From assembly GCF_014180715.1 (NCBI RefSeq), contig NZ_JACEFC010000027.1, forward strand, positions 1 to 42,933: 42,933 bases of DNA, read 5' to 3'. How positions within the stretch are numbered: position 1 is the stretch's first letter; each line of letters starts with the position of its first letter. Positions 21,389 to 30,634 of the stretch are shown one piece after another. The stretch comes from Nocardioides stalactiti. Lineage in GTDB: Bacteria > Actinomycetota > Actinomycetes > Propionibacteriales > Nocardioidaceae. The translations under genes were made by a program, and so were the position numbers. The notes under the pieces are model-generated. The model saw only the letters and a program-made list of their open reading frames with translations. It did not search any database and was not told where the DNA came from.

Positions 21389-22192
21389 ATGGCTGCTCCA
21401 TCAACGACCCGTACGCCGATCATGGCCGGCAACTGGAAGATGAACCTCAACCACCAAGAAGCGGTGGTGCTGGTCCAGAAGCTGGCGTGGACCCTGTCCG
21501 ACAAGCGCCACGACTACGGCAAGGTCGAGGTCGTCGTACTGCCGCCGTTCACCGACATCCGTTCGGTGCAGACGCTCGTCGACGGTGACCGGCTCTCGAT
21601 CAAGCACGGTGCGCAGGACATCTCCGTGCACGAGTCGGGTGCCTACACCGGTGAGATCTCCGGCGGCATGCTCGCCAAGCTCGGCTGCTCCTACGTGACC
21701 GTCGGTCACTCCGAGCGCCGGCAGTTCCACGCGGAGACCGACGAGCTGGTCGCCGCCAAGGCCAAGACAGCGATCAAGGCCGGCATCACGCCCATCGTGT
21801 GCGTCGGCGAGGGCCTCGCGATCCGACAGGAGGGCACGCACGTGCCCTACAACACCGCGCAGGTCGTCGGCTCGCTCGCGGGTCTGACGGCCAAGCAGGT
21901 CGCCAAGATCGTCATCGCCTACGAGCCCGTCTGGGCCATCGGGACCGGCGAGGTCGCGACCCCCGACGACGCCCAGGAGGTCTGTGCCGCCATCCGCGGG
22001 CAGATCAAGGAGTCGTACGGCGCCGACGTGGCCGAGGCGGTCCGGATCCAGTACGGCGGCTCGGTCAAGGCGGCCAACGTGGCCGGCATCATGGCGCAGC
22101 CCGACATCGACGGCTGCCTCGTGGGCGGTGCCAGCCTCCAGGCCGACGAGTTCGGCGGGATCTGCCGGTTCTACGACATGCCGGTGCTCTGA
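21389..22192 (+). CDS. tpiA: Triosephosphate isomerase
   Basis: This 267-residue TIM barrel interconverts dihydroxyacetone phosphate and glyceraldehyde-3-phosphate. Lys in AGNWKMN, the electrophilic His in GHSERRQF, the catalytic Glu in [11 protein letters not shown] and the phosphate loop YGGSVKAAN are all present. The C-terminus [12 protein letters not shown] is intact. A degenerate second copy of this 3' end and of the terminator after it lies 1,745 bp downstream, on the far side of the fibronectin gene. In related genomes secG normally follows tpiA directly. Confidence 0.97.
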   Translation: MAAPSTTRTPIMAGNWKMNLNHQEAVVLVQKLAWTLSDKRHDYGKVEVVVLPPFTDIRSVQTLVDGDRLSIKHGAQDISVHESGAYTGEISGGMLAKLGCSYVTVGHSERRQFHAETDELVAAKAKTAIKAGITPIVCVGEGLAIRQEGTHVPYNTAQVVGSLAGLTAKQVAKIVIAYEPVWAIGTGEVATPDDAQEVCAAIRGQIKESYGADVAEAVRIQYGGSVKAANVAGIMAQPDIDGCLVGGASLQADEFGGICRFYDMPVL

Positions 22193-22210
22193 CGAACACC
22201 CGGTCCGTTG

Positions 22211-22236
22211 GTGGTGCCCCGTCTGCGGGGCACCAC
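22211..22236. terminator. Terminator after tpiA
   Basis: GTGGTGCCCC (22211-22220) pairs perfectly with GGGGCACCAC (22227-22236) around a 6-base loop. It lies between the convergent tpiA and fibronectin genes and can serve both. Confidence 0.8.
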
Positions 22237-22259
22237 TACGAGCTCGGGAGGTAGCGGCT

Positions 22260-23741
22260 TCAGGGCACCGGGACCGTGGCGCCGAAGGCGCTGAAGGGGC
22301 CCGTTCCCACGGCGTTGGTAGCGCGCACCCGGCAGTGGTAGTTCTTTCCGCCGGACAGCAGGGTCACGTTCAAGGGGCTGGACGTGCCCGACGTGGTCCG
22401 TGCCACGCCGCCGTCGGTGCTGAGGCACTGCGCGGTGAACCCGGTGATCGCGCTGCCTCCGGTCGATCCCGGGGTGAATGCCACCGAGATCGCTCCGGAC
22501 GACGGGGTCGAGGAGGTCACCGTCGGGGCAGCCGGTGCCGTCGCGCCGACCATGACCGTGGCGCCGAAGGCGCTGAAGGGGCTCACCCCCACGGCGTTGG
22601 TCGCGCGCACCCGGCAGTGGTAGTTCTTCCCGCCGGACAACGACGTCACGATCAAGGGACTGGTGGGCCCCGTCTTTGACCTCGCCACGCCGCCGTCGGT
22701 GCTCAGGCACTGCGCGGTGAACCCGGTGATCGCGCTGCCTCCGGAGGATCCCGGGGTGAACGCCACCGAGATGGCTCCGGACGACGGGGTCGAGGAGGTC
22801 ACCGTCGGCGCGGCCGGCGCTGTCGCGCCGACCGGGACCGTGGCGCCGAAGGCGCTGTAAGGACTCGTTCCCACGGCGTTGGTCGCGCGCACCCGGCAGT
22901 GGTAGTTCTTCCCGCCGGACAGCAGGGTCACGTTCAAGGGGCTGGACGTGCCCGACTTGGTCCGTGCCACGCCGCCGTCGGTGCTGAGGCACTGCGCGGT
23001 GAACCCGGTGATCGCGCTGCCTCCGGAGGATCCCGGGGTGAACGCCACCGAGATAGCTCCGGACGACGGGGTCGAGGAGGTCACCGTCGGCGCGGCCGGT
23101 GCCGTCGCGCTCGGCAGGGAGCCGACGTCGCCCGCGTTGTTGTGAGGCACGGGACTGGCGGCGAGGTCGAAGTCGGCGGCACTGTCGTTGGTGTCGTCCC
23201 CGGGCTCCAACAAGGACGGATTCCCGGCGCTGATGTCCCGGAGCGCGGCGCCACCGCCGACAGGGAGGCCGCTTGCCGGCCGGAAGGGGTTGCCCACCCC
23301 GGTAGGGCTGCCCGTGTAGTCACCCCAGGCGAAACAGTCGACAGCCGTCTCGAAGCAGACCTTTCCACCGGTCGGCACCAGCGACGGGGTGATGACCAGG
23401 TCGGCTGTGATGTCGAAGAGTGACTCCGCTTGGGCGGTTGCGATCAGGATGTAGCCCTGGTCGGACCCGTTCGAGACGTTGCTGGGAAAGACGAAGGTGT
23501 CGGTCAACGTTCCGGCCGCGTCGAAGACGAAGAGCTCGTGGTTGGCAACGACGTTCTGGTTGGCCGCCCGCATCTGCAGCTCGACGAACTGCGCGTCGCC
23601 GGGGGTGTCGACCGTCCCGATCCAGACCTGGCGGATGTTCATGAGGTGGAACGCGGCGTACGACGGCACCGCACTGATGGCGAGCACGGCGGGGACAGCG
23701 ACCGCGATCGCCATCAGGAGTCGGAGCAGGCGGATCCCCAT
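22260..23741 (-). CDS. Secreted protein with a lamin-tail-like head and three fibronectin-III repeats
   Basis: This 493-residue protein has a signal peptide at about 1-29 (MGIRLLRLL, hydrophobic core, PSYAA). Residues about 30-130 (NIRQVWIGTVDTPGDAQFVELQ) resemble lamin-tail-type beta domains. Residues about 130-208 are Gly/Asp-rich, with two cysteines. Three nearly identical 94-residue fibronectin-III domains follow (about 209-302, 303-396 and 397-490), each starting APAAPTVTSSTPSSGAISVA. There is no sortase motif or membrane anchor, so it is probably released or wall-associated by other means. It lies opposite in strand to tpiA and secG and between duplicated tpiA ends, which suggests insertion. 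Its role is unknown; binding to a surface or polymer is a guess. Confidence 0.88.
   Translation of the reverse strand: MGIRLLRLLMAIAVAVPAVLAISAVPSYAAFHLMNIRQVWIGTVDTPGDAQFVELQMRAANQNVVANHELFVFDAAGTLTDTFVFPSNVSNGSDQGYILIATAQAESLFDITADLVITPSLVPTGGKVCFETAVDCFAWGDYTGSPTGVGNPFRPASGLPVGGGAALRDISAGNPSLLEPGDDTNDSAADFDLAASPVPHNNAGDVGSLPSATAPAAPTVTSSTPSSGAISVAFTPGSSGGSAITGFTAQCLSTDGGVARTKSGTSSPLNVTLLSGGKNYHCRVRATNAVGTSPYSAFGATVPVGATAPAAPTVTSSTPSSGAISVAFTPGSSGGSAITGFTAQCLSTDGGVARSKTGPTSPLIVTSLSGGKNYHCRVRATNAVGVSPFSAFGATVMVGATAPAAPTVTSSTPSSGAISVAFTPGSTGGSAITGFTAQCLSTDGGVARTTSGTSSPLNVTLLSGGKNYHCRVRATNAVGTGPFSAFGATVPVP
22272..23117. repeat. Three tandem 282-bp repeats encoding the fibronectin-III domains
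   Basis: The unit recurs at 22272, 22554 and 22836 with a period of exactly 282 bp (94 codons). Identity is high even at synonymous positions, so the copies arose by recent duplication or are kept alike by recombination. Repeat number may vary between strains. Confidence 0.9.
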
Positions 23742-23902
23742 GTCAGAACCTTCGGGTCGCGAGAGAAAGAGCGGTGCAACCTACATTCGACGCCCGAGGC
23801 ACAGCAGATTTGCCCGAGCATGAACCAGCTGCGCAGGACCGTCAACCTCGGGGCCCCGGCAGCGACCGAGGTGAGGGTCACGCGCGGGTGAAGGCGCCTC
23901 CG

Positions 23903-23985
23903 GCACCGGCCGTTTCACCGACATTCCGGTGGTGTGACGAACACGCAGTCCCATGGTGGTGTCCCACCTGCGGGACGCCACCGTG
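23903..23985 (+). pseudogene. Degenerate second copy of the tpiA 3' end plus terminator
   Basis: This stretch aligns without gaps to 22158-22240, at a constant offset of 1,745 bp, with about 62 of 83 bases identical by hand count. In frame it reads GTGRFTDIPVV-stop, against [11 protein letters not shown]-stop in tpiA, and it is followed by the same GACGAACAC and a related hairpin (GGTGGTGTCCC at 23954-23964 and GGGACGCCACC at 23971-23981). It looks like the original or a foreign tpiA terminus left on the far side of the fibronectin gene. Confidence 0.7.
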
Positions 23986-23992
23986 CCTGACG

Positions 23993-23998
23993 TAGGAT
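23993..23998 (+). promoter_or_regulatory. -10 box of leaderless secG
   Basis: TAGGAT is followed by 7 bases and the secG GTG at 24006. It lies just downstream of the tpiA-end remnant, so secG has its own promoter. Confidence 0.55.
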
Positions 23999-24005
23999 CC
24001 CTGGC

Positions 24006-24242
24006 GTGCTGGAAACCACGTTCACCGTCCTGCTCGTGATCACGAGCTTGCTGATGATCCTGCTCGTGCTGCTGCACAAGGGTCGCGGCGGCGGACTGTC
24101 CGACATGTTCGGCGGCGGTGTCTCCAGCTCGTTGGGCGGCTCCTCGGTGGCCGAGCGCAACCTCGACCGGTTCACGATCGGCATCGGCGTCATCTGGTTC
24201 GCCACGGTCATCGCGCTCGGTCTGCTGCTGGCCTACCAGTAG
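24006..24242 (+). CDS. secG: Preprotein translocase subunit SecG
   Basis: This 78-residue membrane protein is the small subunit of the SecYEG channel. It has two membrane helices (about 5-23 and 56-75) joined by a Gly/Ser-rich loop with HKGRGGGLSDMFGGG, which is the family signature. The GTG start gives MLETTFTVLLVITSLL. Position between the glycolytic operon and rbpA is the usual actinobacterial one. Confidence 0.95.
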   Translation: MLETTFTVLLVITSLLMILLVLLHKGRGGGLSDMFGGGVSSSLGGSSVAERNLDRFTIGIGVIWFATVIALGLLLAYQ

Positions 24243-24334
24243 TCCGATCGACAGCACGTCGAACACCGCATCAACTCTCGACCCCGAGATCAAGAAAACG
24301 TCCGGGACCGCCGGATCGAGCTGAGGAGAACACG

Positions 24335-24694
24335 TTGGCTGGTGGAGGCAACGCGATTCGCGGAAGCCGTGTCGGTGCGGGCCCCATGGGCGAGGCCGAG
24401 CGCGGCGAGGCAGCGCCCCGACAGGCGGTCACCTACTTCTGCGCCCACGGCCACCGGTCCGTGATCGCCTTCTCCGTCGAGGCCGTCGTGCCCGACTCCT
24501 GGGACTGCCCCAAGTGCGGGCTTCCGGCCGGCCTCGACTCCGAGAACGCCCCGCCGGCGCCGAAGATCGAGCCCTACAAGACCCACCTCGCCTACGTGAA
24601 GGAGCGCCGCTCCGACAAGGAGGCCGAGGTCATCCTCGACGAGGCGATCCAGCTCCTCCGCTCCCGTCGGAAGTCCGGCGAGATCATCTTCTGA
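24335..24694 (+). CDS. rbpA: RNA polymerase-binding protein RbpA
   Basis: This 119-residue actinobacterial transcription factor binds the housekeeping sigma factor and RNA polymerase and stabilises the open complex. It has a flexible N-terminal tail (1-30), a zinc-type core with C36, H40, C58 and C61 (YFCAHGH, WDCPKCG), and a C-terminal basic linker and sigma-interaction helix (YVKERRSDKEAEVILDEAIQLLRSRR). The start is a TTG at 24335 preceded by GAGGAG; the protein beginning MAGGGNAIRGSRVG matches known family starts. Tandem 22-bp repeats begin four bases after the stop. Confidence 0.97.
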   Translation: MAGGGNAIRGSRVGAGPMGEAERGEAAPRQAVTYFCAHGHRSVIAFSVEAVVPDSWDCPKCGLPAGLDSENAPPAPKIEPYKTHLAYVKERRSDKEAEVILDEAIQLLRSRRKSGEIIF

Positions 24695-24698
24695 CGAA

Positions 24699-24755
24699 CC
24701 CGCGGGGTTTGGTCGCCGAGCCCGCGGGGTTTGGTCGCCGAGCCCGCGGGGTTTG
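24699..24755. repeat. 22-bp tandem repeat array A (two copies plus a partial)
   Basis: Units begin at 24699, 24721 and 24743; the first two are CCCGCGGGGTTTGGTCGCC plus GAG and the third stops after 13 bases. The unit contains the palindrome CCCGCGGG. The array lies immediately after rbpA and, as 22 is not a multiple of three, does not encode a peptide repeat. Confidence 0.85.
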
Positions 24756-24768
24756 TCTGAAACCGCCA

Positions 24769-24870
24769 GGTTCGTCGGCCATTGTGTGCAGGTTCGTGGG
24801 CCGAAGTGTGCGGGTTCGTGGGCCGAAGTGTGCGGGTTCGTGGGCCGAAGTGTGCGGGTTCGTGGGCTAG
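24769..24870. repeat. 22-bp tandem repeat array B (four copies plus a partial)
   Basis: Units begin at 24769 (diverged), 24791, 24813 and 24835 (identical), with a partial at 24857. The unit runs GGTTCGTGGGCCGAAGTGTG plus CG. The last partial copy runs into the pgl stop codon (24867-24869). Together with array A it fills almost the whole gap between the convergent rbpA and pgl genes. Confidence 0.88.
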
Positions 24871-25592
24871 AGGAGGGCGGCGGCGTCGTGGTCGAGGAAC
24901 CAGGTGGTCTCCTGGGTGCCACGGACGCCGCGGGCGGGGGTGTCGGTGACGGTGCCGTCCTCGGCGAGGGCACGGCGTACGGCGTCGGCCTTGGCCTCGC
25001 CGCTGGCGAGGAACCACACCGCCGCTGAGTGGGCCAGCGCCTCGAGCGTCAGCGACACCCGGTGCGACGGCGGCTTCGGCGAGCCGGTGACGCCGACGGC
25101 GATGTCGTGGGCGTCGAGCTGGGGGAAGCCGGGGAACAGCGACGCGACGTGGCCGTCGGGACCGACGCCGAGCATCGTCACCAGGAACTCGTGGGCGGGG
25201 GAGCCGCGGAGCTCGGCGCCGTAGGCCCGGGCGGCTTCGTCGACCGAGCAGGCCGACGACGGCGGCGGGACCTCGTGGACCCGGTGGTCCGGCACGCCGA
25301 GCACGTCGAGGAACGCGGCGCGGGCCTGGCCCGCGTTGCGGTCGGGGGAGTCGCGGTCGACGTAACGCTCGTCGCCGAACCAGAAGTCCACCGCACCCCA
25401 GTCGACTCCGGAGTCCGGAGCGAGCCGGGCGACCTCGCGGTGGACCGCGTCGGCGATGGTGCCGCCGGTCAGGCAGATCGCGGGGACGTGGCCGGCCGCC
25501 TGGCTGTCGGCGATCCGGTGGAGGAGCTCGCCGGCGACGGCCGTCGCCAGCGTCCCCGGGTCGGCGTGGACCTCGACCGTCGGCTCGCTCAC
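24867..25592 (-). CDS. pgl: 6-phosphogluconolactonase
   Basis: This 241-residue enzyme hydrolyses 6-phosphogluconolactone in the oxidative pentose-phosphate branch. Family features are [12 protein letters not shown] near the phosphate site, [26 protein letters not shown], and [15 protein letters not shown]. The GTG at 25592 overlaps the pgi stop as GTGA. In related genomes zwf and opcA usually stand between pgi and pgl; here nothing does. The stop lies inside the last repeat of array B. Confidence 0.94.
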   Translation of the reverse strand: MSEPTVEVHADPGTLATAVAGELLHRIADSQAAGHVPAICLTGGTIADAVHREVARLAPDSGVDWGAVDFWFGDERYVDRDSPDRNAGQARAAFLDVLGVPDHRVHEVPPPSSACSVDEAARAYGAELRGSPAHEFLVTMLGVGPDGHVASLFPGFPQLDAHDIAVGVTGSPKPPSHRVSLTLEALAHSAAVWFLASGEAKADAVRRALAEDGTVTDTPARGVRGTQETTWFLDHDAAALL

Positions 25593-27256
25593 AGCCGGTG
25601 CTCCCGGTAGTACGCGATGAGTGCTCGCGTCGACGCGTCCTGCTGGGCCAGGGCGTCGGCGTCGCCGCCGACGGCTGGCGTGACCTGGAGGGCGAGCTGC
25701 TTGCCGAGCTCGACGCCCCACTGGTCGAAGCTGTCGATGCCCCACACGACGCCCTGGGTGAACGTGATGTGCTCGTAGAGCGCGACCAGCTGACCCAGCA
25801 CTGCCGGGGTCAGCGCAGGCGCCATGATCGACGTCGTCGGGCGGTTGCCGGAGAACACGCGCGCGGGGACGATCGCCTCCGGAGTGCCCTCGGCCCGCAC
25901 CTCGTCGGCCGTCTTGCCGAACGCCAACGCCTTGGTCTGGGCGAAGAAGTTGGCGAGGAAGAGCTCGTGCACGTCGACGCTCTGCCCGTCGTGGGCGTCG
26001 GTGAGCGGGTGCGCGGGGTTGGCAACGGCGATGAAGTCGGCCGGGATCAGCCGGGTGCCCTGGTGGATGAGCTGGTAGAACGCGTGCTGGCCGTTGGTGC
26101 CGGGCTCGCCCCAGAAGATCTCGCCGGTGGCACTGGTGACGGGGCTTCCGTCCCAGCGCACCCCCTTGCCGTTGGACTCCATCGTGAGCTGCTGGAGGTA
26201 CGCCGCGAACCGGTGCAGCGACTGGGCGTAGGGGAGCACCGCATGGGTGTGGGCGCCGAGGAAGTTGACGTACCAGACGTTGAGCAGCCCCATGAGGGCC
26301 GGCACGTTCGCCTCGAGCGGCGTCGTCCGGAAGTGCTCGTCGATGGCGTGGAAGCCCGCCAGGAACTCGGCGAAGCGCTCGGGGCCGACGGCGATGACCA
26401 CGGACGTGCCGATCGCGGAGTCGACGGAGTAGCGCCCGCCCACCCAGTCCCAGAAGCCGAAGGCGTTGGCGGGGTCGATCCCGAACGCCGCGACCTTGTC
26501 GAGCGCGGTCGAGACGGCGACGAAGTGCCGCGCGACGGCCCCGCGGGCGTCGTCGAGGCCGGCGAGCAGCCAGTCACGGCAGAGCCGGGCGTTGGTGAGG
26601 GTCTCGAGCGTCCCGAACGTCTTGCTCGCCACGATGAACAGGGTCGTCGCCGGGTCCAGGTCGGCGAGCGTCTCGGCGGTGTCGGTCGGGTCGATGTTGC
26701 TGATGAACCGGCACTCGATGTGCTCGTGCCGGTACGGCTTGAGCGCCTCGTAGGCCATCACCGGCCCGAGGTCCGAGCCGCCGATGCCGATGTTGACGAC
26801 AGTGCGGATCCGCTCGCCGGTCGCACCGACCCAGGCACCCGACCGGACCTGATCGGCGAACGCGTAGACCCGGTCCAGCACCTCGTGGACGTCGGCGACC
26901 GTGTCTTGGCCGTCGACCTCCAGGCGGGTGCCGGCCGGGAGCCGCAGCGCCGTGTGGAGGACGGCCCGGTCCTCGGTGACGTTGATGTGCTCCCCGGCCA
27001 GCATCGCGTCGCGACGCTGCTCGAGGCCCACCGCGGCGCCGAGCTGCAGGAGGGCCTCGACGACCGCCTCGTCGACGAGGTTCTTGGACAGGTCGACGTA
27101 GAGGTCGGCTGCGGTGAAGGTCAACCGGTCGACCCGGCCGGGGTCGTCGGAGAACGCCTGGCGCAGGTCCACCGTCCCGGCGGCCGCGAGCTCGGTCAGG
27201 CGCGCCCACGCCGCGGTCGTCGTGGGGTCAACGGGTCCGGTCGTCGGGCTGGTCAC
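25589..27256 (-). CDS. pgi: Glucose-6-phosphate isomerase
   Basis: This 555-residue enzyme interconverts glucose-6-phosphate and fructose-6-phosphate. The sugar-isomerase signatures [46 protein letters not shown] and [13 protein letters not shown] are all present. The GTG start at 27256 lies 4 bases after the tal stop, and pgl overlaps its end. It links glycolysis to the pentose-phosphate genes of this operon. Confidence 0.97.
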   Translation of the reverse strand: MTSPTTGPVDPTTTAAWARLTELAAAGTVDLRQAFSDDPGRVDRLTFTAADLYVDLSKNLVDEAVVEALLQLGAAVGLEQRRDAMLAGEHINVTEDRAVLHTALRLPAGTRLEVDGQDTVADVHEVLDRVYAFADQVRSGAWVGATGERIRTVVNIGIGGSDLGPVMAYEALKPYRHEHIECRFISNIDPTDTAETLADLDPATTLFIVASKTFGTLETLTNARLCRDWLLAGLDDARGAVARHFVAVSTALDKVAAFGIDPANAFGFWDWVGGRYSVDSAIGTSVVIAVGPERFAEFLAGFHAIDEHFRTTPLEANVPALMGLLNVWYVNFLGAHTHAVLPYAQSLHRFAAYLQQLTMESNGKGVRWDGSPVTSATGEIFWGEPGTNGQHAFYQLIHQGTRLIPADFIAVANPAHPLTDAHDGQSVDVHELFLANFFAQTKALAFGKTADEVRAEGTPEAIVPARVFSGNRPTTSIMAPALTPAVLGQLVALYEHITFTQGVVWGIDSFDQWGVELGKQLALQVTPAVGGDADALAQQDASTRALIAYYREHRL

Positions 27257-27260
27257 CGGA

Positions 27261-28355
27261 TCAGCCCATCTGGCCCTTGACCGTCTCCAGCAGCTCCAGC
27301 CAGGAGGTCTTGAACTTGTCGACGCCCTCGGTCTCGAGCGTCACGAAGACGTCGTCGAGGTCGATGCCGACCCGGGCGAGCTGACCGAACAGGGCCTGCG
27401 CCGAGTCGGCCATCCCGCTGACCTGGTCACCGGAGACCTCGCCGTGATCGGCGAACGCGTCGAGCGTCTTCTCCGGCATCGTGTTGACCGTGTCCGCGAC
27501 GACGAGGTCCGTGACGTACAGCGTGTCGGGGTAGGCGGGGTTCTTCACGCCCGTGGACGCCCACAGCGGCCGCTGCACGTGGGCTCCGGCATCTGCCAGC
27601 GCCTGCCACCGCGGGCCGGAGAAGACCTCCTGGTACGCCGCGAAGGCGATCCGTGCGTTGGCCACCGCAGCCTTGCCACGCAGCGCCAGGGCCTCGTCAG
27701 TGCCGATCTTGTCGAGGCGGGCGTCGATCTCGGTGTCGACGCGCGACACGAAGAAGGACGCCACCGAGCGGATCGTCGCCAGGTCGACGCCGTTGTCCCT
27801 GGCCTGCTCGAGGCCGGTGAGATAGGCGTCCATCACCGCGCGGTAGCGGTCGGTGGAGAAGATCAGCGTGACGTTGACGCTGATGCCCTCGGCGATGACC
27901 GCGGTGATCGCCGGTAGCCCCTCGAGGGTCGCCGGGATCTTGATGAGCGCGTTGGGCCGGTCGACCGCAGCCCACAGCGCCTTGGCCGAGGCGACCGTCG
28001 CGTCGGTGTCGTTGGCCAGGGTCGGCTCGACCTCGATGGAGACCCGGCCGTCGTCGGACGTCGCGGCGGCGACGGGCGCCAGGATGTCGCAGGCGTTGCG
28101 GACGTCGTCGGTCGTGAGGTCGAAGATCACGCGGTCGACGTCGGCGCCCTGGGCGACCAGGCCGCGCACCTGCTCGTCGTACCGCTCGCCGTCGGAGATG
28201 GCGGCGGCGAAGATCGTGGGGTTCGTGGTCACCCCGACGACCGACTTCTCGGCGACCAGCGCCGCGAGGTTGCCGGTCTCGATCCGTTCGCGCGACAGGT
28301 CGTCGAGCCAGATGGACACACCGGCGTCCGCCAGTGCCTTCAAACGATCACTCAT
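27261..28355 (-). CDS. tal: Transaldolase
   Basis: This 364-residue enzyme moves a three-carbon unit between sugar phosphates. The Schiff-base Lys is K139 in [22 protein letters not shown] lies near 41-53 and the start [22 protein letters not shown] is typical of the actinobacterial type. An AAGGAG site lies about 5 bases before ATG 28355. The gap from tkt is 46 bases, and pgi starts 4 bases after its stop. Confidence 0.97.
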   Translation of the reverse strand: MSDRLKALADAGVSIWLDDLSRERIETGNLAALVAEKSVVGVTTNPTIFAAAISDGERYDEQVRGLVAQGADVDRVIFDLTTDDVRNACDILAPVAAATSDDGRVSIEVEPTLANDTDATVASAKALWAAVDRPNALIKIPATLEGLPAITAVIAEGISVNVTLIFSTDRYRAVMDAYLTGLEQARDNGVDLATIRSVASFFVSRVDTEIDARLDKIGTDEALALRGKAAVANARIAFAAYQEVFSGPRWQALADAGAHVQRPLWASTGVKNPAYPDTLYVTDLVVADTVNTMPEKTLDAFADHGEVSGDQVSGMADSAQALFGQLARVGIDLDDVFVTLETEGVDKFKTSWLELLETVKGQMG

Positions 28356-28401
28356 GGGTTCTCCTTCGTGAGTCTGTGGCTAGGGGCGGCCGCCGGGTGG
28401 G

Positions 28402-30513
28402 TTACTTGGCGGCTGCCTCGATGCTGTCCTTGGCGGCCTGGGCGACTGCTTCTGCAGTGATACCCACTTCTGCGAAGATCCGCTGGTAGTCGGCCGAAGC
28501 CCCGAAGTGCTCCAGGCTGACCATCCGGCCGGCGTCGCCGACGTACTCGCGCCAGCCCTGCCTGATACCGGCCTCCACGCTGACCCGCGCCCGGACCGTC
28601 GGCGGCAGCACCTGGTCGCGGTAGGCCTGGGTCTGCTGCTCGAACCACTCGATCGACGGCATCGACACGACCCGCGCGTTGATGCCCTCGGCGGCGAGCT
28701 GCTCGCGCGCCTGCACCGCGAGCTGCACCTCCGAGCCGGTGCCGATGAGGATGACGTCGGGCTGACCGCCGTCGGCCTCGACGAGGACGTAGCCGCCCTT
28801 CGCGACGTGCTCGGTGGTCGCGAAGCCGTCTTCGCCGCGCGGGAAGACCGGCAGGTTCTGGCGCGACAGGATGAGCCCGGCCGGTCGGTCGGTGTTGTGG
28901 AGGATCTGGAGCCAGGCGGCGACGGTCTCGTTGGCGTCGGCCGGCCGGACGATGTCGAGGCCCGGGATCCCGCGCAGCGCCCAGAGGTGCTCGACCGGCT
29001 GGTGCGTCGGGCCGTCCTCGCCGAGGCCGATCGAGTCGTGGGTCCAGACGTAGACGACCGGCGCCTGCATGAGCGCCGCGACCCGGACCGCGCCCCGCAT
29101 GTAGTCGGAGAACGTCAGGAAGGTGCCACCGAAGACGCGGGTGCCGCCGTGGACGGCGATGCCGTTCATGATCGCGCCCATGGCGTGCTCGCGGATGCCG
29201 AAGTGGAGGACCCGGCCGTGCAGCGGGTCGGCCTGCCACTCCTCGACCGAGCGGTCCGCCGGGAGGAACGACGGGACGCCGTTGATCGTGGTGTTGTTGG
29301 AGCCGGCGAGGTCGGCCGAACCGCCCCAGAGCTCGGGCATCAGCGGGGCCACCGCGTTGATGACCTTGCCGGAAGCCGAACGGGTCGCGACGCCCTTGGC
29401 GTCGGCCGGGAACGACGGCAGCGCCGCCTCGACGCCCTCGGGGAGGGACCGCGACTTCATCCGGTGGAGGACCGCGGCCCGCTCGGGGTGGGCGGCGGCC
29501 CACACGTCGTACTGGCGGTCCCACTCGGCGCCCCACGCCTTGCCGCGCTCGAGCAGCGAGCGGGTGTGGGTGATGACGTCGTCGGGCACCTCGAAGTGCT
29601 GCTCGGGGTCGAAGCCGAGGACCTTCTTGGTGGCGGCGACCTCCTCGGCGCCGAGGGCCGAGCCGTGGGAGGCCTCGGTGTTCTGGGCGTTGGGGGAGGG
29701 CCAGGCGATGATCGTCTTGAGGACGATGAGAGAGGGCTGGTCGACGACGGCGTCGGCGGCGGCGATCGCGGCGTGCAGCGCGGGGACGTCCTCGTGGTAG
29801 TCGGCGCCGTTGGTGTGGTCGCCGTCCTTGGTCCAGTCGACGGTCTGGACGTGCCAGCCGTAGGCCTCGTAGCGCTTCGCGACGTCCTCGTTGAACGCGA
29901 TGTGGGTGTCGCCCTCGATCGAGATCCGGTTGGCGTCGTAGATGACCGTGAGGTTGCCGAGCTCCTGGGTGCCGGCGATCGAGGAGGCCTCGCCGCTCAC
30001 GCCCTCCTGGAGGTCGCCGTCCGAGGCGAGGACGTAGACGTGGTGGTCGAACAGCGACTCGCCCGCAGGGGACTCGGGGTCGAACATCCCGCGCTCGCGA
30101 CGAGCGGCCATCGCCATGCCGACCGCGTTGGCGACACCCTGGCCGAGCGGTCCGGTGGTGACCTCGACGCCTGCGGTGTGGCCGAACTCCGGGTGGCCGG
30201 GGGTCTTGGAGCCCCAGGTGCGCAGGGACTCGAGGTCAGCCAGCTCGAGGCCGAACCCGCCGAGGAAGAGCTGGGTGTAGAGCGTGATCGAGCTGTGGCC
30301 GGCGCTCAGCACGAAGCGGTCGCGAGACATCCAGTCCGGGTCGGCCGGGTCGTGCCGCATGACCTTCTGGAAGAGGAGGTACGCCGCGGGTGCCAGACTC
30401 ATCGCGGTGCCCGGATGGCCGTTGCCGACCTTCTGCACGGCGTCCATCGCGAGCACCCTCGCGGTGTCGACGGCCTTGCGGTCGAGGTCGGTCCAGTCCA
30501 GCTCCGGGATCAT
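28402..30513 (-). CDS. tkt: Transketolase
   Basis: This 703-residue thiamine-diphosphate enzyme moves two-carbon units in the pentose-phosphate pathway. [16 protein letters not shown] lies near the N-terminus, the ThDP-binding stretch is [15 protein letters not shown], and the pyrimidine domain has [23 protein letters not shown] 30513 is chosen over a longer frame because TAGGCT on this strand lies exactly 7 bases upstream, which suggests a leaderless start of the tkt-tal-pgi-pgl operon. Confidence 0.97.
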   Translation of the reverse strand: MIPELDWTDLDRKAVDTARVLAMDAVQKVGNGHPGTAMSLAPAAYLLFQKVMRHDPADPDWMSRDRFVLSAGHSSITLYTQLFLGGFGLELADLESLRTWGSKTPGHPEFGHTAGVEVTTGPLGQGVANAVGMAMAARRERGMFDPESPAGESLFDHHVYVLASDGDLQEGVSGEASSIAGTQELGNLTVIYDANRISIEGDTHIAFNEDVAKRYEAYGWHVQTVDWTKDGDHTNGADYHEDVPALHAAIAAADAVVDQPSLIVLKTIIAWPSPNAQNTEASHGSALGAEEVAATKKVLGFDPEQHFEVPDDVITHTRSLLERGKAWGAEWDRQYDVWAAAHPERAAVLHRMKSRSLPEGVEAALPSFPADAKGVATRSASGKVINAVAPLMPELWGGSADLAGSNNTTINGVPSFLPADRSVEEWQADPLHGRVLHFGIREHAMGAIMNGIAVHGGTRVFGGTFLTFSDYMRGAVRVAALMQAPVVYVWTHDSIGLGEDGPTHQPVEHLWALRGIPGLDIVRPADANETVAAWLQILHNTDRPAGLILSRQNLPVFPRGEDGFATTEHVAKGGYVLVEADGGQPDVILIGTGSEVQLAVQAREQLAAEGINARVVSMPSIEWFEQQTQAYRDQVLPPTVRARVSVEAGIRQGWREYVGDAGRMVSLEHFGASADYQRIFAEVGITAEAVAQAAKDSIEAAAK

Positions 30514-30520
30514 GCGTCCG

Positions 30521-30526
30521 AGCCTA
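30521..30526 (-). promoter_or_regulatory. -10 box of leaderless tkt operon
   Basis: On the minus strand TAGGCT is followed by 7 bases and ATG 30513, with no ribosome-binding sequence. Confidence 0.55.
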
Positions 30527-30594
30527 CTCAGCGGGTTCGGCCGGTCCGCAGCCGGTTCCCCGGGCCGGATGGCGGACGTGGGCCCGATCACCGA

Positions 30595-30600
30595 TACACT
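30595..30600 (+). promoter_or_regulatory. -10 box upstream of ctaB
   Basis: TACACT lies 34 bases before the ctaB GTG, which has its own ribosome site (GAGGTACC) in between, so this transcript would carry a short leader. Confidence 0.4.
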
Positions 30601-30634
30601 CGGCTCGGCCCGACCCCTGCCGTGAGGTACCTCT

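Noticed and set aside
23774-23995. A 73-codon ORF upstream of secG
   Set aside because: It overlaps the tpiA-end remnant in a different frame from the readable remnant, and has no ribosome site or domain.
22193-24005. Insertion sequence or integrative element carrying the fibronectin gene
   Set aside because: No transposase, integrase or terminal inverted repeats are visible; the flanking repeats are diverged copies of a gene end, so homologous or illegitimate recombination is more likely.
24699-24870. CRISPR array
   Set aside because: Repeats are contiguous with no unique spacers, and there are no cas genes.
24514-24870. A plus-strand ORF running from rbpA through the repeats
   Set aside because: It is out of frame with rbpA, has no start signal and gains its length from non-coding repeats.
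25598-27280. A 560-codon plus-strand frame opposite pgi
   Set aside because: It is a shadow of pgi, whose catalytic signatures are intact on the other strand.
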